From: Fagopyrum homotropicum
Lineage: Eukaryota > Streptophyta > Magnoliopsida > Caryophyllales > Polygonaceae
Length of the DNA stretch: 64,000 bases
Direction of reading: 5' to 3'
Assembly: GCA_033239125.1 (NCBI GenBank)
Contig: BSWB01000005.1
Span: 141,852,494 to 141,916,493 of the forward strand
A program made the position numbers and the translations under genes. Positions 50,509-63,600 of this stretch are shown one piece after another. Within the stretch, counting starts at the first letter, position 1. Each line of letters begins with the position of its first letter. Under the pieces are notes generated by a model. It was not told where the DNA came from, made no database searches, and saw nothing but the letters and a program-made list of their open reading frames with translations.

Positions 50509-53500
50509 TCAAATGTTACTGACCGATGCTGTGGAAGCTTGGGTTTTGGCCGAGTAGTTGATCCCGCCTCCTCTAAGGGACAGTGTTGGCCCCCTTGCTG
50601 AGCTGGCTTTGCTGATTAGATTCGAGTCCAGAAATATAACAATGACTGTGATATCATCGTGGAAATGTCGGCGAACACCACGTTCTATTTTCTTTAGATC
50701 TGAGTACCTCATTTCTCTCTTCTTAGCTGCTTGCAGTAATGCAGTTTTCACAAGCCTCTTGGCACTCCCCTGTGAACACAGAATAATAGAAGTCAAGTCT
50801 TTAACTTTCTTTGAAGTTTCAAAAGAATGGAATATCAACATTGTTGAAAGAAAGGCTTGTTTGAATGCATAATATAAGGTTCATCCTACATGTTTTATGA
50901 TCAATAATACATTTCAGCAGAAGTGATGTTTGGGTGCTACACAAAATACTACATAGTTTCATTTTAAAGCCAAATACTACATGATTGCATCATAAATCAT
51001 AATGCATGTCCAAACAGACCCCGAGGTAAAAATGCAACACAATACGAGTATATGGCCCAATTACCATAAAATAAGAGTAAGAGATAGGAAGGGGAAGTTC
51101 CCTTACATTACGAGGATTATTTTGCACAATATCAACAGCCTCCTGATTGCTAAGATGCTCCCAGAGACCATCAGATGCAAAAATAAGAAACCGATCATGT
51201 GGCTGCAGCTCGTGCACAGTAATGGACGGATCAGCACTCAATAGCGGCCTCTTGAAAGGTTCTCGTAGGCGGAATTTGGAATACAGGGGCTCCCTGTTGT
51301 ATTCAGGTTTTTTCAGATATATATCACCAATGGATCTAGATATCTGCAAGACCAAAATAAGGTTCCCTTTTACTTTCTATGAACCTTGGCTTGTTTAAAT
51401 CAAACATATATAATAAGATAAAGTATGCTTCCTGATCAACAATAATACAGTAAGAGAACTGTCATAGCATGAAACAACTTGCACAAAAAGCATTTGTTAA
51501 ATCGAAAATGATAAGCTGTTAGTATGCAGTGACATCCTTATTTGCATTGCAGCACCAGACTTACCTTTGCAAGCTTTGAAGAATAGAATAAGTATTAGTT
51601 CGTCATATTGGCCCATTGTAGTATCTTAGAATTTAGCAATGGAAACTAGAAAACTTTGGTTACAGGAAAGTTATATACAAAAGGAATTTTTGGCACGTAC
51701 TTCCAACTACAAAAAAATAAAATAAAACTGTTTCCGTTAATGAAAAGTTTCGGAAAACAAGGTTAGAGTTATAGCTTTTCACAAATAAGACCATCCGAAA
51801 ACCTGTTATAAAGGGGGAGTGTTCAGAGTGATTCCTAATGCTACTTCCAATTAGGCTGAAAAAGATGATTAATTTATCTTTTAAATCCAATGGTTCTCAT
51901 AGGGTTGTGGTGAAACCAGCACAACAGCTATGCCAAATAGAACCAGTCAAACATCCTTCCAGTTAAACAAAACAACATTCTAACGCACCTCAACAAACCG
52001 TATGAATTTGAACACCTAGCCTGAATAGATCTGCTCACTCAATGAGGAGGTCTATTTGTAAAAATATCATTTCCCTCGGTAATTCCGTCACCCGGTCCAT
52101 GTTTAGTGACAAAATAAAATTAATATTGCCCATCCAATTGCAAATTAGATAGGAAGATTTTTCTGGAACTAAAAGTAAAACCAACCATCCCTATTCCCAT
52201 TAATAAATCTGACATCATAAGTCACTGCTTGGAGTGCTTGATCTTAGACATGTCTAATCATTTAGAATGAATATTCCAAAATCTCATCAGACTTTGCTGT
52301 CGAGGAAAGATCGATCAGTTGTAAGAAAGAAAACATAAGTGAAAGGAAAATTAAAGAATTAAATCTTCACCGCCAAACATTTACCAAAAGGAAAAAAAAA
52401 ACATAAAATATGTTTTACCAATAAAATAATATACGAGGTGTGGAAGGAGAAAGATCTCATCTAACAGAAAAAGTTAACAAAGAAGAGTAATAAATGAATA
52501 GGCTGCAATTAGTTAGTTATGTAACAACTAACAACTTACCTGTATTAGACCCCTGACTCGCCAAACATTGTGCCTGAGAACCACAATCTGAGAATCATCT
52601 GGATGCAAAGCATGCATCTCCTGTCTCACAGATTCAATGGCCACGTTGTGTTCAGCAGAAAGCTGGATGGCCAGAACTTCACCAGTTGCATTTACTTCCC
52701 TCCCTAAAATGGCACGAGAATCGCCAAGACTGGCTATATAAAGGGTTCCATTAGCTATCACTCCAACCAAGCAGCAAGATCCAACAGCTGCAAGCTGGGG
52801 CTTCATAGGCCATTGCTTGGCAACAACAGAGAAGAACCCTTCTTCAGTAGCTTGAAATGCCTTACGTATTACGTCAACTGACATGCACTGATGCTCTGCA
52901 GAAAACACTGCAACATACCAATTCCATATACTAACTTAGTGATCCAATATGAAACTTTGTGATCATACTGAACACCTTACCAGACAATAATTTGATCCAA
53001 ATACTACTAATCTCCCCTCATGTGGTTGAGAATGTATAAAAAAAGAGAGTAGAAAATCCCAGGAAGTAAGCATGTTTAGCTAACATCTTTTTGACAAAAA
53101 AAAAGAAACGAATTTATCTTTCTGCAAATTTCAGTTCCCCATGACACAAGGAGTTCAATTATCTATAAGGGTCTAAATAAGATCTTCCGCCTTTTCCGCA
53201 TAAATTTGTTTTCATCAATTTTAGATTCCTGCAAACTAATTCTAACCAAACACATTTTCGAAATTCCTATGATGTGTAATTCATGCAAAGTTACTTCCCG
53301 GGAATTAACCAAACGAGCCCTCGGTCTATTATGAACAGAACAAAATCAAATCTAGACTTATTGAGGCTCATTTCCAAAAACTCACTCTTAAGGTGTTGGA
53401 AGAGGTGATCATTGACGTAACGTGCTGCCTCTGGTCCACCATGGCCATCGTATACTCCTAAAAATGTTCCATATGGACCAGAATCTAGCAAACTCAAATT

Positions 53501-53704
53501 GCCCGACTCTATCTGGCATTGATCTTCCAACAAATTATTAGCCTGAACAACAGCCATCGAGAATTCACCATTAACATGCTGCCCAGTATCTTTATACCAA
53601 AGGAGCCCGTCTTGCCGACCTGCTGCATCCGAACCAGAGCGAGCAGAACGGTCCGAAGCTGGGCGCCAACACACTTTGAAGAATGATATCAACTTTGATA
53701 ACAT
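50509..53704 (-). CDS. Protein phosphatase 2C, clade D (PP2C.D), 394 aa
   Basis: Exons (minus): 53704..53386, 52907..52540, 51343..51107, 50769..50509, joining to 394 codons plus stop. The exon 1/2 join makes the Met of HLKMFSAEHQCMSVDVIR. Motifs in order: GRQDGLLWYKDTGQHVNGEF (clade D signature), GVYDGHGGPEAARYVNDH (metal-binding Asp), AVGSCCLVGVI, LGDSRAILG, HNVAIESVRQEMHALHPDDS, FASDGLWEHLSNQEAVDIVQ, RREMRY-type KKREMRYSDLKKIERGVRRH and FHDDITVIVIFLD. Arabidopsis clade D PP2Cs remove the penultimate-Thr phosphate from plasma-membrane H+-ATPases and are inhibited by SAUR proteins, controlling cell expansion. No catalytic residue is missing. The member number is not assigned. Confidence 0.95.
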
Positions 53705-54480
53705 CCCTCATTTCAACCAAGAAACCTTTTGATCCTCCACATCCAAATTGGATGTGATAAAAGCCCTTCAAGCTCAAAATCCCAACCAAACTCCCTTAAC
53801 CTGCAAAACCAAACACACAACAACCAAATCAATACAATCACATAATGACCAGATCAACCACTCAGCTCAACAAGCCAACACCCACCAACCAGCATAAAAA
53901 TAGAACCTCTTCATACACAAAATACACCACACCATAAGAAAGAAACCAAAGAGAACATGGGTTCATATTCCCCAGAAACATTTACCACTGTAACTAAAAA
54001 AGGTAATACTATATAGCACTCAAAACCCAGAAAGCAACTAACATATAGAATCACTAAACAAACATTACCTCTGTGAAAATCTAGAGATGACCCAATTCAC
54101 ACAAGTCTGATAAAGCTTCAGATAAAGGTTCCGGCAATCAATTGAGCAACAAGTGATGAAGATCCCAAGCAATCAAACAGTAGATGTAAGACCCTTACAG
54201 ATGATTAGATCTCAAGATCCGGTAAGCTATTCAAAAAAGGGGGAAACTAGACAAAGACTATCCGGATTGTTCTATCCCAAACCTTTTCTCACTTTTGCTC
54301 ATAAATCATTTGCTTTCTTCAACTTCAGAGATTAATACTCAACACAAAAGGGGGAAAGTGAAGAAGGATTAAGCTGGACAGGAACGAGAAGGATTTAGAA
54401 TGGAGGAACGAAGGAGAATTTGTGAATCGGTGTGATTGAAAGAAGAACTAAAATAAATCTCTCTCTTATCTAAGCAGAAA
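53705..54480 (-). promoter_or_regulatory. PP2C 5' UTR with an intron
   Basis: On the minus strand a leader exon ends TTCACAGAG/GTAATG (donor 54068-54067), and GGTTTTGCAG ends the intron at 53801. The second leader exon (53800-53705) runs to the ATG. A 5'-UTR intron is common in this clade. Confidence 0.6.
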
Positions 54481-54484
54481 ACCC

Positions 54485-54493
54485 TATATAATA
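54485..54493 (-). promoter_or_regulatory. TATA box of the PP2C gene
   Basis: The minus strand reads TTATATAGGG just upstream of a CT-rich leader (TCTGCTTAGATAAGAGAGAG). Confidence 0.5.
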
Positions 54494-56990
54494 AAAACGG
54501 TACAACTCGGTGGCTGAAAGCCAGCAGTGCAAAAATGAGGAACTATAGTGTGTAGGCATGAGACCACACAGTCCCCGCATTAGCAAATAATTTAAATTGT
54601 CAAATTAAATTTATTTATTTCCTTTCAAATAAAAATTATTTAAAATTTTAATCTTAGGACACGAACAACAAATTTTGACGAAACTATTTAAACAGAAAAT
54701 CGATATGCCCCAAACTTTTACTAATTTAAAAATATTTGTCTAAAAGCATATTCTCGTTATTCAATAGAGTGATCCATTATCAAGGTTTTAAAAATCAATG
54801 ATCCCATTTACGAAACCTTTTCAAAAAATAATCGATTTTTGAATAAAGAAAATGGTACAATTGTCGAAGGCCATGATAGAGCGGGGTCGTGTGCATACGA
54901 TCGCACATGTGTGTTAGGCCAAAGTCTAGCGCATAAATCCGGCGAGGTTTCATCCTAATACCAATTGATAATAGAAGGAGTGATTCACCGACCTTATATA
55001 ATAGGCTCGGAGTGTCCATCTTTTGATGTGAGACCTTATTATCTTCAAAACGCCCCCGCAAGTGCAACTAGAGGATATAGACCGAGTTGCACTTGTATCC
55101 ACGGATTTTGTTTTTGTCAAATTCTATTTACGGTCCGCTTAGAACCATAACAAATCGTTTAACCTGATTAGTTCCTAAATATATTAAATAAATAAATTAT
55201 AAAACCCTACACCGCTGACTAACTAAATTCTGACCAATTTGGTTTCATATCATACGAATAAGAGCATTAGCTATCGCAGCCGGTCTACATTCGGACGAGA
55301 ATGGACCAAACCGTTACATTCTAGTCGATCTATGGTTCGAGTTCACCAAAATTCGAGATTGGGATTGGAACATTCGGTTGGGACCGAATGCAAAACCATA
55401 CGATTCATAACAAGCAATGGTTTTAGAGACGTCCAAATATATAGTTTTGATTTTTATAACAAAAATAATTGTTAAAGAGACATTTTAAAAAAAAAATTGT
55501 AACATCTAAAATAAGAATATCTTATTATTTAAAAAGTGGTTTGATTTGGTGAAGTTATTACAATTTTGTAAAATAATTTTCTGAATTATGTTTTTTTTTT
55601 ATATATATACAAAATCATTCATTTCAAGGGCTTTTTCAATTCATTATAAATACAATATTTTATACCAAAAGTAGTTATCCTATAAGTTTTGACTATTTAG
55701 ATTTATCTGATTATACAAATAAAAAGATTAATAATTATCTCATAAGCTTAATGTGTGACTAGGTGACCTTGTCTGTAGTATATGGACTATATGGTGAAGT
55801 TTTTTCTTGGTATTTTTTTAGTCATATTTATTTCCAAGTTGCAAAAGAATTGAAGAAAATGTAAATATAATGACTATTTTAACCATTTTTTGTTGGAAAA
55901 TATCCATATCACTTTAATAAATATAACAAATATTAAATATTGTACAAATAAAATATGTATAATAAATTAATAATTATAAAAGTCGAAAATGATTTTTTAT
56001 ACCAATTAAAAAAACATGGTTGATATAGTCAAATTATAAGTCAACTAAAGGTCGGTAAAAAAAATACATTTATAACAAGAACATAATATTAAAAATAATT
56101 GTTTTTTTTATATGAGTGTGTGACTACGAGGCTTTCCATACATAAATATCATAAAAGATTAAACAACTTTAATTGGTTAATTAAAAGAATTAAGTACTCT
56201 TAATGAGGAAATTAATTGATCATGCTTGGTTAGGTATTTGTTTGTTTGTTGTACTTAGGATGGAGACTGCAGACGCCAGGTTATTGGAGGGGAGATAATT
56301 TACTTACTGTATTTACTATAGGGCCCCGCAAACTTTGATATTATCCCCAAAGTACCCTTTTTTTAATTTGGGTATTTAAACGTGATTCATTCTGGATACA
56401 CGCTACATGTAGGGTCAAACATGGTAAAGAAAAAGAATACACCGTGTGCCTACGTGTATGTGGCGTGGCAGGGTTATTTTACGATCATGTTGTTGTCTCA
56501 CGGTTGTTTTAATTATAGGAAGGTATGTGTAATTTGGATGTGTGGCCGAAACCCAACTTATTTACGAAGATGTAGCTCACTCATTCCGAATTTGTGTATG
56601 AGTCCTGAAATTTGAAAATTTACGGTATTTTCTTAGAAATTGTCTTAATTTCTCAAAAAATTGTATTTTTGAGAATAAATTAGTTAAAGGGGTTGAAATT
56701 TATCAATTTCTTTCAACTAAGATAAATTATGAACTCAGTTAAAGGAGTTGAACTACCTATACTCACTTAACTCAGTCTAAATAGGAAGCTTTTCAATTTT
56801 TATTATTGTTTTTTTTAAGAGTTTTTTTTACTTTATACGGCGAATTGTGTTTTTCTTTAATCTAACTTCTCATAGAGTTGATCGTCGGACCAAAAAAATA
56901 AATCTTTATAATATTAAGTCTGATTCTAAATGTTTAATATATATTGTATTTTTTTTTATCATGAAGGTGAGAGGCTCGATTATACCAAAG
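54494..56990. other. AT-rich intergenic DNA with an LTR-like remnant
   Basis: 54880-55130 (minus) contains CAATTGGTATTAGGATGAAA and GATAATAAGGTCTCACATC, phrases typical of plant Copia LTRs. No termini or ORF. The rest is AT-rich with no gene. Confidence 0.4.
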
Positions 56991-56997
56991 ATAATTG

Positions 56998-57122
56998 GTG
57001 TATCGAGAGGCCGACAACCGCCAAACCGTCATGCAAATAGGAAACCAAAGAAGGAAACAATACAATCACCACAAGCAAAGACAAAAAAAAGTGAGAAAGA
57101 CCCAGAAATCGGAACAATTACA
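56998..57122. repeat. Dispersed repeat C, copy 3, split by solo LTR B
   Basis: GTGTATCGAGAGGCCGACAA then CCGCCAAACCGTCATGCAAA. The LTR at 57123 interrupts the host sequence; flanking DNA resumes at 59646. Confidence 0.55.
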
Positions 57123-59640
57123 TGTAAAACCTAGGATTTTCGAATCCTAATAAAGGATGATTAAGAGTGATTAAGTTAATCATCGATATTAATTGACCCA
57201 TAAATCGCGAATAGTGTGCAGATGACGAGTATAAATTCCACCATTATGATTTTGGTGTAAATTTGGACTTATGGGGAAATTTTCACTTTTTCCTCTGGGG
57301 AATAATTTTTACCCTCTGGTATTATTTGGAGCATTTGGGAGCTTCAATTAATAAAATTGCAGTTGAGAAAAATGATCAGGACATTGGGTATGTTCTAGAT
57401 ATGAAATAACATGGAAAGGCAAAATGGCCAAAAGAGCCGCTATTTCGTTTCTTAGCGGCTAAGAAAGACGGCTTAGGAATACGCGCTTTCCGAAAAAGTT
57501 GCGGAATAATTATCCACACAAAAAGTCAGATTTATTATACCAATTTCGAGAAGTTTGGAGAAGGGGCTCAAACCGCCTTCGGATCAGTTAAAGGATAACT
57601 ATCGACTTTGCTAAAGATAATTATCGTCTTCGCTATAAATAGCGGAAATTCATTTATTAATTCATTTCCTTTCACGTTTCCTCGTAAAAGCTCTGATTTC
57701 TCTCAACCTTCAAATTCAGATCTACTCTTCGTTTGTAATCCAATTTCAATTCCGTTTGAGTTTTCGGATTCCTCTCTTCGTCCTCTTCATTTCGGTACCG
57801 AGTTTGTGTTTTTCCGAGCACATAAAGGGCTGGTCGAGCATATTAGTGTTTTGGTCGGTCCCGTCGCTAAGATTCCGGTGAATCTGATGGTGTCCGAGCG
57901 TAGCCTGCGTCGTTGTGATTCCGAATCTTCTTTCGGATCGTCAATCGGGTTAGTAACGAATAAGTTATGAATTTATTCGTTTTCAGTATTGCGATTTGGC
58001 CTAAATTGACCTTAGGCTTGTCAAAATGGATAATTGGAAATTCCATTATGCTCGTTACATTATTCTGGTGATCATGGGCTATTTGTTTGATGAGATCTGA
58101 TGACAATTGGGTTGAGAAACTGCCTGCGGGCAAAACGTTATTCTGGTGAAATTTAATTAATTAATTAAAGATTAATTAATTAAATTAGAAATCTAGAAAA
58201 CGCTATAAGCTAATTAAATTCAAAGGAATGAATTTAATTGATGTTTGAAGCAAGAAGTTTAATATGAGGAATATGATATTCTCGACAGGTGGTGTTGAAG
58301 ACGGTAGACTAACGATAGCTTAGTTGCTCAGTGAGCGTATCCAAGTAAGTCTTCGGACTTACTTAACTTCGATCTACAGAAACCCGTGCCTGAGAGATTT
58401 ATATCTCACTGTGTTGATATGTGTTGTTGTTTTGAAATGCCTTGTTGTGCTGAAATGTGAATGTTGATATGCATTGAGATGTGTTATGTGTGAAGCATGC
58501 TTGATGTGTTTATGATGCAAATGACGTTATGATGTGTAAAGCATGCTAAATGTTGTTGTGATTATTATCATGTCATAATTATGAGAAATGGTTAAATGAA
58601 CATGTGTTAGCCTATTGAGGCGTGCTATTGAATGACATGATAAGCTTGCTGAAACATGATAATGTATGAGATGATAAGCCTTTTGAGGCATGTGATATGA
58701 TGATGATTTGTAAAGGTCAAGAGTATGTAAAGTGAGTATTTTGCAGTGAATACCGGAGCTCGGCCAAGCCCGGATCACTTGCGTTTGTATAAGAATGACA
58801 CCGAGTCTGATGGACTTCAGGCTCAGGTCGCACACCTAATGAAAATGGTAAATGTTTGCATTAACATGAATGACAAAATGTTGCATGTGGTTAGGGGTTA
58901 CGACCATAACCCACCACGAGAAAGCCTGACCCGTAGACTTGATCAATCTGGCTACGACCTAAGAGCAAATGTCTGAATTAACCTAATATGTGCAATGGTG
59001 AGCTCACACCAAAGCCAGAACCGTATAAGCAATGGTTCCGGATTAATGGGTCCGGGATCGCAAATTGTAAATTTCATACTGCATTCACGTGCATCATTCA
59101 TAAAAGCATGATATCATCTCATGAGCACGATATATGGTATTTGAATATATTTGTTGTATTGTGATGTGATGATATAATCTCTCGTGGATAGATTATGATC
59201 GGTAGCTAACGGTTTTAAACCGAATCTTTTTAGGTAATGCTGATCATAGGAACGCTTCAGGGATGTCAGCTGCAGGGTGTGGACAGCCGAGGCAGTGTTA
59301 ACCCAAGGGTTGGTTGAACTACTTTTGAAACTAATCGCTTGCAAGCGAGTCTTTTGTTAGTTGTGTGCAACTGTGTACACATGTTGATTCAGGCTGAAGT
59401 TTTAAGACACCTGTTCAGGTGTCATGTTTTAAAGTGTCGTTTTGGGATATACATACTAACTACATGCACGGTTGTTATGAAAATGTTTTCTAAATGACAG
59501 GTTGAATGTTTTCATTATTTCTTCGTGCTTCTTGTTGCAAGGTCCTATTTGTGAAGTTGTTGTCAGGCTAACTGATGGGACCCACTGTGTGGTCCTTAGC
59601 CTAGTGACGTCTTGAGTTACTTAAAACTCAGGTCGTTACA
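57123..59640 (+). mobile_element. Solo LTR, family B, copy 2, 2,518 bp
   Basis: Begins TGTAAAACCTAGGATTTTCG, ends CAGGTCGTTACA, with the duplication TTACA at 57118-57122 and 59641-59645. TATAAATA at 57634. Nearly collinear with 16572-19122; differences include a roughly 50-bp stretch missing near 58735 (present at 18180-18230). No internal region. Confidence 0.95.
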
Positions 59641-59645
59641 TTACA

Positions 59646-60620
59646 CCTTTGGAGAAGACGCCGTACACTCGAGGTTGGCAAAACATGGAGAGGCCACGGG
59701 CTAGATGAACTGGCACATTGTTTCGCCGCCTGGAAGCAAGATGGTAGAAACCTTTTTTAGGGGTTGTCATACCTCTTGCAGAAATGTGGATCCCACGACG
59801 TTGCCCCCACCTAGATGGAGGATCTTCGAAGACCTCAAACACAACCACGATCACAATCAACACGATCAACAGGGGCATGTGACTACGGCATGTTCCAAGA
59901 CAATTGTTTAGACCACACTCGAGAAACATCTGCAAAAAGGAAAGTCATCCCAAAATTTTTGGAAGAATGAAATCTGGATTTTAAAAATTCTTTTTCTTCA
60001 TACCTCTGCAGTTCCAGAATGCGATCTTCATCTATGAATTATAATTGGTGTTGGGAGGTTTCATTCCCTTTACTCCAAACCTATGACCCCTAGTGTATAT
60101 TTTTTCGGAACTCAAATTGTTAATACGAAAGTTTTTGTTAGTCACCCAAATGACTTCCGAACAAGCGAGAGGTCATGAAAAGTATCCATGTTTATGTTAC
60201 TTTTTGCAAAAATTACTCCATTGTTAATCCATTTGTTGTTGATCATGATACCAGTGGTATAATATCTCTAAGATATATTTTTATTTTTAAACAAAATTTT
60301 ACACTAAAAATAATTGTTAATATAATTTTTTTATAAATTGGATATCTGACCCATCTAGTCGTACATGTACAGTCACCACTCTATACCCGATATCCACAAT
60401 GGAGAAAAAGAAATCACAAAAATACATCATAAATAAACTGAAAGTAGAAAAGTCTTTAAGGGAAAGTAGAATGATCCATATGAATATGATGTTTACTATG
60501 TGATTTATTTTATTTTAATTTTATCTTTAAGATTATAATATGTTATTTTTTGTAGTGTATCAAATCTGGTTAGAACGATTTAATGTATAATGTTACCGTA
60601 ATAAAACAACAAGATTACTT
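59646..60620. other. Intergenic DNA
   Basis: 59646-59950 is GC-richer with broken reading frames on both strands and may belong to the element cut by LTR B. 59950-60620 is AT-rich. No gene assigned. Confidence 0.35.
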
Positions 60621-60628
60621 ATGTTCTT

Positions 60629-63600
60629 TTTTTTTTTTTTGAACAACAGCAAATTAACCTTCATTAACATCATCCAACAAAGACAGATTAAGTTCATCAG
60701 GAAGAACATCAAAAGAATTCCAAATTATCGAAGCAGTAGGACACAGACTAGCAAGCCAATGTGCCGGTTTATTTCCCATTCTCCGCACATGAGTCCAGCG
60801 GCAAGACGAAAGCCGATCCGCCTCCATCCTAATAGCTGAGATGATACCCCCAATCGGACCCCTCACACACGAATCCGATGAAAGCTTTGATATAATACCT
60901 TCCGAATCCGACTCACATACAATCTTGGACCAGCCTTCAGAGATTGCAACTTGAAGAGCCCATCTAATAGCAGCACCCTCAGCACCTTCAACCGACCACC
61001 CACCCTCCAGGGTCATAGCACCAGCAAACAACACCATACCCAGACAGTTACGTCCAACCACACCAATGCCGCAACGTCCATGGCTACTGATAGAAGCGTC
61101 ACAGTTAAACTTTATCCAACCACTCTCGGGCCTAGACCAGGAGTGCGTATGTACCACTCCAGAAGCGGGGACAAGGAGACCGATGGGGGACGAAGCCAAA
61201 AACTCCCCCACCAAAAGCAGCGTGTCAGAAGAGATCAACGAAACTGAGGTCCTCACTCCATCAAAGACCAGTCGGTTCCTAGCCCTCCACAAGTTCCACA
61301 TCGTGAAAGCCCATGCTTGCAACACATCCTGAGAGACTCGTTTAGATGCCATGTCGAACCAATGCAAGATCGAGGATGCATGGGAGCGTAGCTTGTCCAT
61401 GCAAGGAACAGATTTCCACACTTCGCACGTACCTGGACAATGAGCAAAGACGTGCAGAACCGACTCCAGCTGGCCACATAAGGTGCACCACGGATCGATT
61501 GGGACCTTCCGGAGGCAAAGGTTCTTCCTACATGGTAGCGCGTTATTGCATGCCCGCCAAACCAGATCCTTGACTTTGGGAGAAGCCTTAACCTTCCAAA
61601 CCTCGTTCCAAATAGATTGCCCATCCAAACCGAGGGAAGAGACACCCGTCCCCGAGGGAGACTCCCACTCCATCATCGTCATGTGATAGGCCGATCGCAC
61701 ACTGAAGATTCCATTGTTTGAGAAGAACCAATATGGTTCATCCTGAAGCTCATAACTCACCAGCGGTAACTGAAGCACAATTTCCCCATCAATATCCCCC
61801 AAAGTCTCAAGCACTACGTCCTTTCTCCAGGAAGCCCTATCCCAATCAATAAGGTCAATGACTCTAGCGTTCGACACGACATTCCTAGAGCACATTAACG
61901 GCCGGAAAGAAGAAGGCCTCGGGATCCATTGATCATGCCAAACCCTCAAGGAAGCACCATTGCCCACATGCCAACATAAGCCCTTGGCTAGCACGTCCAT
62001 TCCTTTCAGAATACTGCGCCAGATAAAGCTGGGGCGAAACCCCGGTTGGGCATCCATGATCGACCCCGATGGAAAATAACGAGCTTTTAACAGACGGGCC
62101 AAGACAGAATTTTGGTCAGTAACTAACCGCCAACTTTGCTTGGCAAGCAAGGCCAGATTAAAGGCCTTCAAATTCCTAAACCCCAGCCCACCCCTGTCCT
62201 TAGCCAAGCACAATCTATCCCAGCAGACCCAATGAATTTTACGTTTGTCCGCCGACGATCCCCACCAAAAGTTCCTCATCATGCGTTCAATGTCATCGCA
62301 CACCCCCTGTGGTAACTCAAAGCAATTCATGAAGAAAGACGGGATAGCTTGAACAACTGCTTTGAGAAGGACTTCCTTCCCAGCTCTACTCAGAAAAGAC
62401 TCTTTCCAACCCTTAATTTTCTTTCCAACTCTCTCCCGGATGTTGTTGAAGATAACCTTCTTTGATCTTCCAACCATCGTAGGTAAGCCCAAGTATTTCT
62501 CATGTTTGCTAACTTCGCGAATGCCCAAAATATCGATGATGTTATCCCTTCTTTCCTTATTGACATTACTGCTAAAAGATGCTTCTGACTTTGCAAAATT
62601 AACCTGTTGACCTGATGCTTCTCCATATTCACGGAGGATAGAGACAATTTCACTGCTCTGTTGACAGGACGCTTTTGTAAACAACACGCTATCATCAGCA
62701 AAGAAAAGATGTGAGATTCTGGGTGCAGACCTAGCAATGCGAATTCCCTGAATTTTTCCTTCGGTTTCTCTTTGTCTGATAATACTGGATAAACCTTCAG
62801 CGCAAATAAGAAAGAGAAAAGGAGACAGTGGGTCACCTTGCCTCAAACCTCTTTCGGGAGTGAAAGTGGGGGAGGGGCACCCATCCATAAGAACCGAGAA
62901 AGACACAGTTGAGACACATCTCATCACCAAATTGATCCAGCGATCACAGAAACCCATAGCTTTCATGCAGGAACACAGATAAGACCACTCCACACGATCA
63001 TATGCTTTCGCCATGTCCAGTTTCAAGGCCATGTACCCTTGCTTTCCAGCCATGGACTTCATATAGTGGAAAAGCTCGAAGGCAGCGATCACATTGTCGG
63101 TAATAAGACGCCCAGGAATAAAAGCACTCTGTGAAGGGGAGATCACCTTCTCAAGACACCGTTTGAGCCTGTTAGCTAACACCTTTGCAAGAATTTTATA
63201 TATTACATTGCACAAGCTAATAGGGCGAAGATCCTTCATACGAACAGGATTATTTACTTTGGGAATTAATGAAATGAACATATGATTAAGAGAGGGCGGA
63301 AACAGTTCACCATTAAAAAGGTTAATAATAAACTGTGAAATCTCATGACCAATAACATTCCAATACCGTTGGTAGAAGAGAGGGGGAAGACCGTCGGGAC
63401 CAGGGGCTTTTGTAGGGTGCATATCGAATAAAGCCCTTCGAATCTCGGCCTCCGTGCAAGGGCTCATAAGCTGGTTATTGTCTTCCGGGCCAAGCACTTC
63501 CAAAGGGGGCAGAGGCAGACCCTCCCTACCCTTGGTAGCCGACGCAAACAGATCCCCAAAATAATCGATAGCCACGCGAGTCTTGCCTGCACTTGAACGC

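Noticed and set aside
57608..57970. 120-codon frame in solo LTR B copy 2
   Set aside because: It covers the LTR leader. The corresponding frame in copy 1 is broken, so it is not conserved as protein.
61253..61645. Overlapping ORFs inside the LINE on both strands
   Set aside because: Shadow frames of the ORF2 zf-RVT region.
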